Shown here in pieces: positions 1 to 8,751 of a stretch of DNA of 37,334 nucleotides; within the stretch, counting starts at the first letter, position 1, and each line of letters starts with the position of its first letter. Source of the stretch: Candidatus Harrysmithiimonas galli (GTDB taxonomy: Bacteria; Bacillota; Bacilli; CAJFEE01); the NCBI GenBank assembly GCA_904373265.1, contig CAJFEE010000029.1, positions 1-37,334 of the forward strand, read 5' to 3'. A program made the position numbers and the translations under genes. Under the pieces are notes generated by a model. The model made no database searches, was not told where the DNA came from, and was given only the letters and a program-made list of their open reading frames with translations.

Positions 1-1
1 T

Positions 2-292
2 ATCGACAAACAGCAGGCTATGATTAGGCAGCAGCAGGAGCTTGTGCAGGAAATCAGAGATGCTATCAACGAAATTGTCTGCGGCGTGGAATACGATGAC
101 GAGTTTTATAAGCACATTTTAGATAAGATGGTTGTCAATGACAAGGACAACATTGATGTATATCTGAATTTGCTTCCTATGAAATGGAGCTATACGGTTG
201 CAAAAGCATCAAAAAAAGCGTTAGCCCCTGAAAGGAACATTTCAGGGGCTTCTGTACCAAATGAAGAAGTGCATCATTTCTATCGCAAATGA
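2..292 (+). CDS. Large serine recombinase, C-terminal fragment
   Basis: The reading frame is open from the first bases of the window and stops at 292, so only the last ~96 residues are visible. The stretch DNIDVYLNLLPMKWSY is typical of the extreme C-terminus of large serine recombinases (TnpX/TndX/phage-integrase type) that excise and insert genomic islands in Bacillota. The catalytic serine domain would lie to the left and cannot be seen. The protein would act on DNA at att sites of a mobile element. No other intact element gene follows, so this is probably one edge of an island. The family call rests on remembered similarity of a short tail. Confidence 0.6.
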   Translation: MDKQQAMIRQQQELVQEIRDAINEIVCGVEYDDEFYKHILDKMVVNDKDNIDVYLNLLPMKWSYTVAKASKKALAPERNISGASVPNEEVHHFYRK

Positions 293-1305
293 AATGAGGT
301 GGATTTTGGTACACTACTATTGTCCCCAAACCGATAGAAATCATTTTTATAAAGGAAATAAATGTTATGTGCCAAGGGGAAAATCTTTTTGAGCTCTTTG
401 GATAGCAAAACATGCGGTATGTTGTTTTTTCTATCAGCATACCGTTGTTTGTTGTTAAAGTCTTGTTTATGGTCTGCTTTCTTTCCTTTTATAAAGGCTG
501 ATGTATCAAATTTTCTAGGGTATTTGAAAGAAAAATGGTTTAATGATATTTGGTTGGTGTACAAATGTAACATGATAGAAATAGAAAATTTTGGTGTAGT
601 TGTCGTTAGGAAAAAATAGATAAGGAATGAGTCAAAAGAAGATTGGACAGCAGTCCAGTTATCTTTGTTTGATAAAGTAGATTCATTTTCTAAAAAAGTG
701 GATGAAAAAAATCATTTATTTAGAATTTTATAAATAAAAGTGCTCCAAAAAGAAAATGATTCTTAGAAATTGTTTAAGTTTGGGTTAGTAATAAAGATAG
801 GGTTACAAAGCAAATTATCGATTTACATGGGTAGTTGTTTTTGATAACTTAAGATAAAAGAACATAGATAAAATTAGCAAAAGCTTCTTTAAAGATACTT
901 GTTTTTTTAAGTAAGTTGAAAACTTATCATGAAATGCTAGGTTGGCTTGGCATTTTTTCATGGGTATTTTTTCAATATAGAGATTTAGGGAAAATGAATT
1001 TGAACTGGGATTTTTTGTCAATAAATCATTTTTTGAATCAATTTTTAAAAAAAATTAGGGTAGATATCTTGAATTTTCTTTTTTGTATCTGGAATTTGGG
1101 TAGGATAAAATATAGATGATATGTTTAATAAGAAAAGTTTGGGTTGACAGCAATCCATACAGAGTAATTTTACTGCTGTTTGTATGAGAAAAATTTAATG
1201 AAAACCATTTGTAAAAAAATGGAAACATATAGTAATATTTACAGAGAGAAAAAGAGTATAAAATAAGGTTATGTCAAAGGAAATATATTAAGGGAAAGAA
1301 TAAAA
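293..1305. other. AT-rich stretch without a credible gene
   Basis: I find no open frame here with a ribosome binding site and protein-like composition. A short run at 644-733 reads on the plus strand as QLSLFDKVDSFSKKVDEKNH and then stops. It resembles the N-terminus of a transposase and may be a remnant. The rest looks like eroded mobile-element flank. Confidence 0.4.
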
Positions 1306-3186
1306 ATGAAAATAAAAGATCATCATTATATAAAAGGAATTGACGGTTTAAGAGCATTTGCTGTTTTTGCCGTTATTATGTATCACTTGGGCTTCCAATG
1401 GAGTGAAGGGGGCTTTTTTGGTGTTACGGTATTTTTTGTCATTTCAGGTTTTTTAATTACATGGTTGCTAATGAATGAGTACTATTTAAATGGAAAAATA
1501 CGTTTAGGTATGTTTTGGTTGCGAAGATTGAGACGTTTGCTTCCTGCCTTATTTACAGTATTGTTCTCAATTACAGGTTATGTATTTTTGTTTCGCCCAG
1601 ATTTGATAGATAATTTAAAGGAAGATTTTATTGCAGCTGCGTTGTATGTTAGCAATTGGTGGTATATTTTTGAAAACCAGTCTTATTTTGAATCATTTCA
1701 ATCGCAAAATTTATTGACACATTTATGGTCTTTGGCGATTGAAGAACAGTTTTATCTGATCTGGCCATTGATTTTAATTTTTCTATTTGCTTATCGAATT
1801 CAGTTGAGAAAAATTGGCTGGTTTATTTTGTTTTTGGCGATTGTTTCTGCTGGTTTGATGATGTTTTTGTATCAGCCAGTTGCATTGGATCGTGTATATT
1901 ACGGAACGGATACAAGAGCATTTTCCTTGTTGCTTGGGGCGATGCTGGCCGTTTTCTGCTCATCCGACCAAAGATTTTCAAATCAAATTTCAGGATTTGC
2001 CCGTTTTATTTTACATAGTTTCTTTCTTTTATCTTTTTTGGGTTTGATTGTGATGTGTGTGTTTGTTTCTGAATATAGTCCATTTGTTTATTATGGTGGT
2101 ATGGTACTTGTATCGGTTTTAACTATGATTCTAATTTTTTGTATACTGCATCCAGCCAATCGACTCAAAAAGATTTTTGAGTGGGCACCGTTTGTTTGGT
2201 TGGGAAAACGCTCCTATTCTTTATATTTATGGCATTTTCCAATTATTGTTTTAACAACACCGAAAGTTCATACTGCCGGAATGGATTGGAAACTTGTTTT
2301 GTTTCAAATTGGGTTGACCTTGGTTTTAACAGAGTTGACCTATCAATTGATTGAACACCCGATTCAGCGAGGCTATTTCTTTAAAAATATAAAGGGAAAT
2401 CTTCGGATCAGTGGAGTCATCGGTGCAACTTTGTTTTTCATGATTGGCGCTTTTTCGACCTATGGTTTGATTTTTGCATCCATTTATCCAGTAGGTACCA
2501 ATGAAATCAATCCGTCATCTTCGGTTCAAGGTATCACTGTAAAAGACAAATCTGATCAAGATGATTCAACCATTGTACAGGAGAATTCGTCGCCTAATGC
2601 AACTTCAAAAAACAATCAGAATGAGGAACAAGGTTCTATATCAGAGCCAACTGATGATCCCAATTTGCAACCTGTACAGAAACCTTATGTTGATCCCAAA
2701 AATGATCGAATAACTTTTATTGGGGATTCCATTATCATTAACGTAGATACCTATATTCATAAATATTTTAAAAAAGCAGTTGTGGATGGAAAAGTCGGTC
2801 GTCAAATGTGGGATTTAGCCGAGGTAATTTCCCGTTTGAAAAAAGAAAATAAATTCGGTGATGTACTTGTCTTAAGTTTGGGTACAAATGGTGCTTTTCG
2901 AGTTAATCAGCTACAAAGTTTAATCGATGAATTAAAGGATATGAAGCAAATTGTTTTGGTCAACACACGTGTACCAAGAAAATGGGAAACAACAGTGAAT
3001 CGAGCGTTCCGTACCATTCAAAAAAACAATCCGGAAATTATTCTTGTTGATTGGTACACGGCCAGTTCTGGTCATGATGAATATTTTGTTTCAGATGGTG
3101 TGCATTTAACAAAAGAGGGTGCCCAAGTTTATGCCAATTTAATTTACCGTGAAATTATGAAAAAGAAAGTAGATGTTTCTTCTTAA
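1306..3186 (+). CDS. OatA-like membrane O-acetyltransferase (AT3 + SGNH)
   Basis: The 626-residue protein has the two-part build of peptidoglycan O-acetyltransferases such as OatA. Residues ~1-400 form an acyltransferase-3 membrane domain with about ten hydrophobic segments, starting with the hallmark YIKGIDGLRAFAVFAVIMYH and including SLAIEEQFY. A Ser/Asn/Gln-rich linker (~400-465) leads to an extracellular SGNH-type domain. There the Ser block is GDS (473-475), the Asn block GTNG (526-529), and the catalytic Asp/His pair SDGVH (596-600). Such proteins carry acetyl groups across the membrane onto cell-wall glycans, and this gives lysozyme resistance. The exact acceptor cannot be read here. 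The upstream ribosome site is weak (AAGGGA). The gene stands alone and is followed by a strong terminator. Confidence 0.9.
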   Translation: MKIKDHHYIKGIDGLRAFAVFAVIMYHLGFQWSEGGFFGVTVFFVISGFLITWLLMNEYYLNGKIRLGMFWLRRLRRLLPALFTVLFSITGYVFLFRPDLIDNLKEDFIAAALYVSNWWYIFENQSYFESFQSQNLLTHLWSLAIEEQFYLIWPLILIFLFAYRIQLRKIGWFILFLAIVSAGLMMFLYQPVALDRVYYGTDTRAFSLLLGAMLAVFCSSDQRFSNQISGFARFILHSFFLLSFLGLIVMCVFVSEYSPFVYYGGMVLVSVLTMILIFCILHPANRLKKIFEWAPFVWLGKRSYSLYLWHFPIIVLTTPKVHTAGMDWKLVLFQIGLTLVLTELTYQLIEHPIQRGYFFKNIKGNLRISGVIGATLFFMIGAFSTYGLIFASIYPVGTNEINPSSSVQGITVKDKSDQDDSTIVQENSSPNATSKNNQNEEQGSISEPTDDPNLQPVQKPYVDPKNDRITFIGDSIIINVDTYIHKYFKKAVVDGKVGRQMWDLAEVISRLKKENKFGDVLVLSLGTNGAFRVNQLQSLIDELKDMKQIVLVNTRVPRKWETTVNRAFRTIQKNNPEIILVDWYTASSGHDEYFVSDGVHLTKEGAQVYANLIYREIMKKKVDVSS

Positions 3187-3193
3187 GCCTATT

Positions 3194-3258
3194 AGATCAT
3201 AGCCAAACAAGGCAGTTGGAAAAGCTGTATTTTGTTTTTGGCGTGATCTGTTTTTTTT
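3194..3258 (+). terminator. Rho-independent terminator after the acyltransferase
   Basis: A long imperfect hairpin (AGATCA...TGATCT with inner CCAAACAA/TTGTTTTTGG pairing) is followed by eight T residues. It closes the acyltransferase transcript eight bases after the stop codon. Confidence 0.8.
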
Positions 3259-4097
3259 ATCATAATAAAAAATTTATTTTGAAGATATTGTATTTTTTGT
3301 TTTTGGATTTCAAATATACGACAACCCTTACCCATTTTATCGAGTCACATAAATCCTTGTGTATCAAAGTATTTTAGACCATCAAGTTTTTACAACCAAC
3401 CACCGATTTTCCTGTATTTTGGTCATTTGGTTACATAAAAAACTTCTGTGTCAAGTTAGGGGTTTGATTTCATCTTCTAAAGTTTGTTGAAGACAAGCGA
3501 TAATATTGTTGAGCTTTTCATTTTTCTTTTCTATTTCATTTCTTCTTTATGTCTCTTACCATCATTTTTATACATGCTTTATATTGTGCGTCCGTTATTC
3601 CTCTACTTTCCATTTTTTTTCACCTCTTTATTTCAAAAGTCTTATCCCTTTTGATAATCATATTTATTGATGTTATGAAATCAAGGGATGTTTAAAGTTT
3701 TATCAATCAAGTTTATAACAAATTCATTCATAGACATATTTTTTACAAATATTTTTCTTTCTTTTTTCAACTATTATGTATAGATGGTTCTATTTTTTAT
3801 TGTACTTCCAAGCCACTTTCTTTTGAGATTCTGAATACGAAAAAAATACCTCCTTTGTTTTTTTATAGTATGGTTCTGTTTAATATGAATAAAAATATAT
3901 TTTCATAAAAAATATAACAATTTTTGTAGACGTTTCATTAAGTTGTGCTGGTAAGATACTCCAAGTAAAGTAAATAAGTCTGTCTGTAATTTTTACAGAA
4001 TAAATCAGTAAAATTTTTGGTTATTGATTTCTTTGATTTGTACTTTTGTTCTAGACCTTTTGTTTTTTAAAGCCTTGATTTTCTGTTTGAATATTTC
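3259..4097. other. AT-rich gap between the acyltransferase gene and yabG
   Basis: Apart from the frameshifted minus-strand remnant at 3451-3613, I see no coding frame or structured RNA here. Composition is strongly A/T with T-runs. It is consistent with eroded island DNA. Confidence 0.4.
3451..3613 (-). pseudogene. Small frameshifted gene, mobile-element type
   Basis: On the minus strand AGGTG precedes an ATG at 3613 that opens MESRGITDAQYKACIKMMVR and stops after ~25 codons. A +1 shift joins it to a frame reading EIEKKNEKLNNIIACLQQTL that ends at 3451. The two halves together resemble the ~50-residue accessory proteins often found next to serine recombinases. The break suggests a dead gene from the element whose recombinase tail lies at the window start. 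The function is unknown. Confidence 0.35.
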
Positions 4098-4125
4098 ACA
4101 TCTCTTTTTGTTGCTTCATAAGATA
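4098..4125 (+). promoter_or_regulatory. Sigma-K-like promoter of yabG
   Basis: ACA at 4098-4100, then 16 bases, then CATAAGATA at 4117-4125. This matches the sigma-K consensus (AC, about 16 bp, CATANNNTA). It lies 27 bp before the yabG start. yabG of Bacillus subtilis is known to be a late mother-cell gene read by sigma-K RNA polymerase, so the match fits the gene. Confidence 0.6.
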
Positions 4126-4151
4126 AAATGTGAAGAACATGGGGGATGTAT

Positions 4152-5015
4152 ATGGAGCTGAAAATCGGAGATTTGGTTGAGCGTATTTCATATGGCCGGG
4201 ATATTGTTTTTCGGGTGAAAGAAATTAAAGATCGAAATATGATTATAATGGTCGGTGAGGAGTTGCGTCTGATTGCGGATGCTCCTTATGATGACTTGGT
4301 TTTGGTAGATGCACGAGCATGGTCGTTATATACTGCAGAGTCGGAACAAAAGAAAAACGATGTGTACCAATTGTTTTTACAGGATTATGATTTGACACGC
4401 GAAAAACAGGCGTATGAGGCAACCGGTGGCTATCGTTCGCAAGTGAGTTACTTTCAAATTCCTGGTAGGGTTTTGCATATAGATGGTGATCCGATTTATT
4501 TAAAAAAATGTATTCATTTGTATAAGAAGCTAGGTGTCCCAGTTCAAGGCTATCATTGTAAAGAATCGGATTTGCCAGAGCATGTCCCAGAATTGATTGA
4601 TTATGTCAAACCAGATATTTTGGTTTTAACTGGACATGATGCGTTTATGAATGGGAAGGGTTCTGTATCTGATGTGCATGCATACCGCAATTCTCGCTAT
4701 TTTATTGATGCTGTGCAGAATGCCAGACAAAAGCAGCCACATTTGGATCAGCTTGTTATTTTTGCTGGAGCTTGTCAATCACATTTTGAAGCCATTATTC
4801 ATGCAGGTGCCAATTATGCCAGTTCACCAACACGCGTGAATATTCATGCGTTAGATCCAGTTTATGTGGTCGGGAAAATTAGTTTGACATCGTTTATGGA
4901 ACGCGTCAACGTGTGGGATGTTGTTCGCAACACATTGACTGGTGAAAAAGGAATCGGCGGTGTCGAAACAAAAGGTCTGTTAAGAATTGGTCTGCCTTAT
5001 CAGCCATTGGACTAA
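4152..5015 (+). CDS. yabG: Sporulation-specific protease YabG
   Basis: The 287-residue product matches YabG, the cysteine protease that processes spore-coat proteins in the mother cell and helps cross-link the coat. The conserved blocks are all present: PGRVLHIDGDPIYLKKC, DILVLTGHDA, FAGACQSHFEA, ASSPTRVNIHALDPVYV and NVWDVVRNTL. The Cys of GACQSHFE and the His of LTGHDA are the likely catalytic residues. The length is as usual for the family. An ATG six bases upstream is in frame but abuts the GGGGG ribosome site, so the second ATG with a 6-base spacer is preferred. In B. subtilis yabG and veg follow rnmV-ksgA next to yabE; here that linkage is lost. A sigma-K-like promoter lies just upstream. 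Confidence 0.95.
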   Translation: MELKIGDLVERISYGRDIVFRVKEIKDRNMIIMVGEELRLIADAPYDDLVLVDARAWSLYTAESEQKKNDVYQLFLQDYDLTREKQAYEATGGYRSQVSYFQIPGRVLHIDGDPIYLKKCIHLYKKLGVPVQGYHCKESDLPEHVPELIDYVKPDILVLTGHDAFMNGKGSVSDVHAYRNSRYFIDAVQNARQKQPHLDQLVIFAGACQSHFEAIIHAGANYASSPTRVNIHALDPVYVVGKISLTSFMERVNVWDVVRNTLTGEKGIGGVETKGLLRIGLPYQPLD

Positions 5016-5020
5016 TTAGA

Positions 5021-5078
5021 AACGGAAATGTTGATTTGTATCTAAAATAAAAGATACAAATCAAACATTTTCGTTTTT
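5021..5078 (+). terminator. Terminator of yabG
   Basis: A very long stem, whose core is TGATTTGTATCT pairing with AGATACAAATCA and which is extended by AACGGAAATGTT/AACATTTTCGTT, is followed by a T-run. It separates yabG from veg. Confidence 0.85.
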
Positions 5079-5161
5079 TACATATTCCAGTGTTTTTTGG
5101 TGCATAGTAAAAAAAGGAAGAAAAGATTCATCACTTATGTGAAAGAAAGGGTGTTTCTGAT

Positions 5162-5401
5162 TTGCAAAAAAATATTGAGGAAATTAAACGGGATCTTGAA
5201 CCGAATTTGGGTCGAAAGCTGCATGTTACAGCAAATGGGGGCAGAAGAAAGACCATTGAACGAAAAGGCATACTTGCCGGTGTTTATCCGTCAGTATTTG
5301 TAATTGAATTGGCTGAAGAGTACTGTACATCTGAACGGCTTTCTTTTAGTTATGCGGATGTACTGACTGAAAATGTTGTTTTGGAGTTTGAAGAATTGTG
5401 A
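5162..5401 (+). CDS. veg: Veg protein
   Basis: The 79-residue product has the Veg signature ANGGRRKTIERKGILAGVYP followed by SVFVIEL and SYADVLTE. In B. subtilis Veg is an abundant vegetative protein that stimulates biofilm formation by interfering with the repressor SinR. It has an SH3-like fold. The start is TTG at 5162, eight bases after GGGTG; no in-frame ATG gives a complete family N-terminus. The gene keeps its ancestral place directly after yabG but has its own terminator on each side, so it is probably transcribed alone. Confidence 0.93.
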   Translation: MQKNIEEIKRDLEPNLGRKLHVTANGGRRKTIERKGILAGVYPSVFVIELAEEYCTSERLSFSYADVLTENVVLEFEEL

Positions 5402-5430
5402 CCATTATAAGTAAATTTACGCATAATGAT

Positions 5431-5460
5431 AAGCCAAGCCTTTGTTGGTTTGGTTTATTT
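5431..5460 (+). terminator. Terminator of veg
   Basis: AAGCCAAGCC pairs with GGTTTGGTTT (ten pairs, two of them G-U) over a six-base loop and is followed by an AT-rich tail (ATTTTC). It starts about 30 bp after the veg stop. Confidence 0.6.
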
Positions 5461-6624
5461 TCATGGAAGTCTGCATAAATCTTGTATGTATTGAAGAGTT
5501 GGTAGATTTCAGGAGGGGTTAGGAAAAGACAAAAGAGAGTACTTGTATTTTCAAACCAACTTTGTGAACGATGAAGCTGTTTTTTACCTTCATATGCATT
5601 TTGAAACTTTTTCAATAAACTGAAAGCAATTTTTGTGGCGTTTTGTCGGTGTTTGGTTTTCAGTTGATTGGAATTCTACTTTACAACGGGTACTTGAAAT
5701 ACCATTTTATTTTTCCTTGTTTTATAGTGAATCCATATGTTCTTTCTCTTAATTTAACATAAAATTTCTACTCTTCTTATTTAATACTGATTAAATTGTG
5801 CGTATCTTTAAATCTATAATAGGACTTTTTATTGCATGTACGATTGGGTTTTCATATAAAAATAAATTTAAAGATTGATAAAATAAAATTATAAATATGA
5901 GTATAATTTTTACGATCATCGTTTTTTATGAAAAACCGCCTATTGCATGGATAAAACAATCTGGACAATGATTTAATTATTCAGAAACGATTTGGTAGGA
6001 AAAAAGAATTGGCTCATGATAGAAAAATATTATGGGAAGTTATTTTAGATATAATCAAATGATAAAAAATTCAAACCATCATTTAACCAAATAAGAAGAG
6101 CTTTGGATTCTATGAAAATTAATTCGATTTTTGATCCCAAAAATGAAAAGTATATCATTTTAAAAATAAAAGACTTAGTGAATTGGAGACTCAAAAAGTA
6201 GTCATAAAAAGTTATTTTTTGCATATCAGATACAAATGTATTTTTTTATGTTCACCAATTTGGTATAGCCGATTAAAGCATTAAAATCTTATTTTAAAAG
6301 TATTTAACTATGATTTAGATATTTTTAGAAATTCAAGGCTATTTCTTGAATATGATTTAAACGTGATTGCAATATGATTTTAAAAAATATTAGAAGGAAT
6401 CATTTATGTTGTATAATGCTCTTACAAGAAAAAAGTAGTTTGGTGCGTGCTGCTTGGCTAGTTGTTTTTCAAGTATATAGGAAATTTCATATTATCAAAG
6501 ATATTATAATTTTTATATGGCATACTTTGGAGATTAGGAACAGTCTATCATTCATTTGATGGAAATTTTTCTTAGATTGCTTTTGAAGGAGCACACTTAG
6601 ATTTGGATGAATTTATAGTATTTA
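5461..6624. other. Eroded DNA with gene remnants
   Basis: No intact gene is visible. Fragments of protein-like sequence occur in shifting frames, most clearly at 6091-6201. The string TTTTTCAATAAACTGAAAGC near 5608 echoes TTTTTCAATAAACTGAAATC at about 7307 inside the IS5-like remnant, suggesting a further scrap of transposase DNA. Confidence 0.4.
6091..6201 (+). pseudogene. C-terminal remnant, possibly a replication initiator
   Basis: The frame reads IRRALDSMKINSIFDPKNEK then YIILKIKDLVNWRLKK and stops. It looks like the tail of a winged-helix plasmid or phage replication initiator (an RRAL..L helix, then a Y..LKIKDLV strand and a basic end). The upstream part is broken by stops in every frame. 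The assignment is a guess from pattern. Confidence 0.25.
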
Positions 6625-7421
6625 CTAGGATGTATCTGAAAACAAAAGTTGCACAAATCTTTGTTTAATATATAATTAAAGAAGAATGAAAAAATCAGAA
6701 AATGGAAGCAAAAGATATGTTTTTAAAAAAAAAAGCTAAGATAGGAAGAGCATCCAAAATCACAGACTTATGTTGAACACAGTATTGTAGATTACGAGAA
6801 ATGGAGCAGTCTAAAAGATATTTCCAAACGCTATGTTACATAGAACACTGTGTATAGCTGTTTTTATAAATGGCATGATAATGGTACTTTTTTGAATGCC
6901 TAAATTACGATATTGATTTTGAAAATCTTTGCATTGGTAGCAATTATAACGACTTATCTGTAAAATGTAGGTATAAAAAAGGGCTGTAAATGCTGATAAT
7001 AATCAGTTATTGGAAAAAAACCAAGGTGGGTAAAATCACTGAAATTTATGATGTCATAAGTGGTTTAAATAATTCTGTCTGTTTTTTTACTGAGTGGTAG
7101 TCATATATATGCTTTTGTTGTTATTGTTGATCTATTTGAAATGGGTATTTTGGCGATCACATAGTTGTTGATAAAGTCTACGGAACAAATAAAATTTGCA
7201 AATATATTGGAAGTCGAAATGAAAATATAACTTACTTCCCAAAAGCGTCATATTGATCTATGGTACTGCATTTTTGAATGGATAAGGCATGTAATTTAGA
7301 GGATTTTTTCAATAAACTGAAATCATTTAGAAGAGTTACAACTCGTTATGATCAGTTAGATTTGGTTTTTGGCTTTTGTTTATCATCGTACCATTATGGT
7401 GCGTCTTCAGATACATCCTAG
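6625..7421 (+). mobile_element. Decayed IS5-family insertion sequence
   Basis: The element is bounded by inverted repeats: CTAGGATGTATCTGAAAAC at 6625-6643 and its complement, with one mismatch, at 7403-7421. This gives 797 bp. Between them lie pieces of an IS5-type DDE transposase in several frames: FYKWHDNGTF near 6865, a region around 7100-7200 that still suggests LTGS..HIYAFVVIVDLFE and NKICKYIGSRNEN, then the ending FFNKLKSFRRVTTRYDQLD near 7310-7370. Frameshifts and stops make it non-functional. Its right end lies 37 bp before the hxlR-type regulator, so it probably replaced that gene's original upstream region. Confidence 0.75.
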
Positions 7422-7458
7422 ATTATCTTTAATCAATAAAAATTTTGGAGGGTTAAAC

Positions 7459-7797
7459 ATGAGAAAAGATTCTTCTAAATGTCCTATTGATACAACCTTA
7501 GACTCTATTTGTGGGAAATGGAAAACTTCAATTTTATTGCATCTTACATATGAGGAACCTTTAAGATTTAGTGATTTACAAAAACGCATTTCTGATATTA
7601 CACAACGCATGTTGACTTTACAGCTTAGAGAATTAGAAAAAAACGATATTATTGAGCGGCATGTTTACCCTGAGGTTCCTCCACGTGTGGAGTATTCAAT
7701 CAGTGAATATGGGAAAACACTTATTCCAATTTTAGCTGCCATGCGTGAATGGGGGGAAAATCACAGAAAACGTATGCAGCAAAAAGAAAGCAATTAA
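7459..7797 (+). CDS. HxlR/DUF24-family transcriptional regulator
   Basis: The 112-residue winged-helix protein has the HxlR signature CPIDTTLDSICGKWK followed by LRFSDLQKRISDITQRMLTL and the wing VYPEVPPRVEYSISEYG. It keeps the N-terminal cysteine (Cys8) that in YodB and CatR of B. subtilis senses quinones and diamide by thiol modification. It would bind DNA as a dimer. The start is the ATG at 7459 after GGAGGG; an upstream in-frame ATG lies inside the IS end. The gene faces a doxX gene across a shared terminator. In B. subtilis the HxlR-type CatR controls catD (doxX-like) and catE, so a quinone-stress pair is a reasonable reading. Confidence 0.88.
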   Translation: MRKDSSKCPIDTTLDSICGKWKTSILLHLTYEEPLRFSDLQKRISDITQRMLTLQLRELEKNDIIERHVYPEVPPRVEYSISEYGKTLIPILAAMREWGENHRKRMQQKESN

Positions 7798-7807
7798 ACA
7801 AAAATAA

Positions 7808-7860
7808 GCACATAGAAATATGAAATATGTGAACATTTCTATGTGCGATTTTTATTTTTT
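7808..7860. terminator. Bidirectional terminator between hxlR-type and doxX genes
   Basis: GCACATAGAAAT (7808-7819) pairs perfectly with ATTTCTATGTGC (7835-7846). T-rich sequence follows on the plus strand, and AT-rich sequence lies on the other side. It serves both converging genes. Confidence 0.75.
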
Positions 7861-7876
7861 ACTTCTTTTGTACATT

Positions 7877-8332
7877 TTAATCCATCTGTTTTTTCTTAAA
7901 CACTTTTTTCCAAACCAATGTATCTAAACCGTAGTATTGTGTACCTCTCCAACCCAGTAATAAAATAATTGCAATGGCAACATAGCTTGGATTTGAGCTA
8001 ATGACACCTGCCCATAAGAAGTTTAGATTCATAAGCAAACTTCCTACCAAAGCTGGAATGGTTAAAAATCCTAAAATCAATGCCAATCCAACTAAAAGCT
8101 CTCCTACTGGAATAAGGAAATTGATAAAACCAGACATGGGTAGGATAACGTTTTCAATAAATGCTTTATACCATTCTGGCGATACTTCATTGGCAAGTAC
8201 ACCATTTAAAAATCCTGTGGAATCAAAGCCCTTTGTTATTTTCTCAATTCCATGTGTCATCCAATCAATACCAAACCAAACACGAGCAATTGCCCAAATA
8301 ACATTTGTGTATTTATTAAACAAATATGACAT
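7877..8332 (-). CDS. DoxX family membrane protein (CatD-like)
   Basis: The 151-residue protein has four hydrophobic segments and the DoxX pattern: ARVWFGIDWMTHGIEKI, IPVGELLVGLALILGF and a C-terminal GWRGTQYYGLD. DoxX/CatD/MhqP proteins sit in the cytoplasmic membrane and are tied to quinone and thiol stress. Their precise biochemistry is not well established. The ribosome site AAAGGA lies about ten bases before the ATG. Upstream are a Fur-like box and a GACCGGTC palindrome, so transcription may respond to metal or redox state. The converging neighbour is an HxlR regulator. Confidence 0.85.
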   Translation of the reverse strand: MSYLFNKYTNVIWAIARVWFGIDWMTHGIEKITKGFDSTGFLNGVLANEVSPEWYKAFIENVILPMSGFINFLIPVGELLVGLALILGFLTIPALVGSLLMNLNFLWAGVISSNPSYVAIAIILLLGWRGTQYYGLDTLVWKKVFKKKQMD

Positions 8333-8380
8333 TTTGCCAACTTCCTTTCTGTTTAAAATTAAAATATTATTTGTTTTATC

Positions 8381-8407
8381 GACCGGTCTAAATGATAATA
8401 ATTCTCA
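8381..8407 (-). promoter_or_regulatory. Operator-like sites upstream of doxX, including a Fur-like box
   Basis: TGATAATAATTCTCA at 8393-8407 matches 13 of the 14 defined positions of the 7-1-7 Fur/PerR/Zur box (TGATAATNATTATCA). It lies about 60 bp before the doxX start codon. An 8-bp perfect palindrome GACCGGTC at 8381-8388 sits on its gene-proximal side and resembles the centre of TetR-family operators. Which regulator binds cannot be told from sequence. Confidence 0.5.
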
Positions 8408-8494
8408 TATGCACAAGATAAGTATATAATGATTTCGGCTCAATAAAAAGAAGGCACATTTTTTTTCGTCAGTATCAAAAAGTATACTTTTAGT

Positions 8495-8516
8495 GGTGTG
8501 TTTTCAGATACACCCT
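8495..8516 (-). repeat. Solitary IS terminal repeat
   Basis: On the minus strand this reads GGGTGTATCTGAAAACACAC, the same terminal repeat as the ends of the IS5-like element at 6625-7421 (G in place of A at the third position). No transposase lies next to it. It may be the surviving end of a second copy, so that hxlR and doxX sit between two related IS ends. Confidence 0.6.
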
Positions 8517-8751
8517 AATACATGTATTGTTGCGTTCGCTTTATAAACGATACAGAACTTATAAAAAGCGACATTGTCAAATACTTGCATTTACAAGAAA
8601 TCATATGTTTTTCAACAAAAGAGCCCTATGTTTTACATATAAAAATATGATATTTCTTTCCTAATCTTAAATAAAGTAAAGAAAGCCAATTGATTTGGAT
8701 ATGAAATTTGACAAGCATGTAGAAGATATGCTAACATTCATTATGTATTAT

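Noticed and set aside
362-619. An 85-codon frame near the left end
   Set aside because: No ribosome site, Cys/Phe-rich random-looking composition and no known motif.
8001-8429. A 142-codon frame opposite doxX
   Set aside because: It is the antisense of the DoxX gene, with no ribosome site or protein-like composition.
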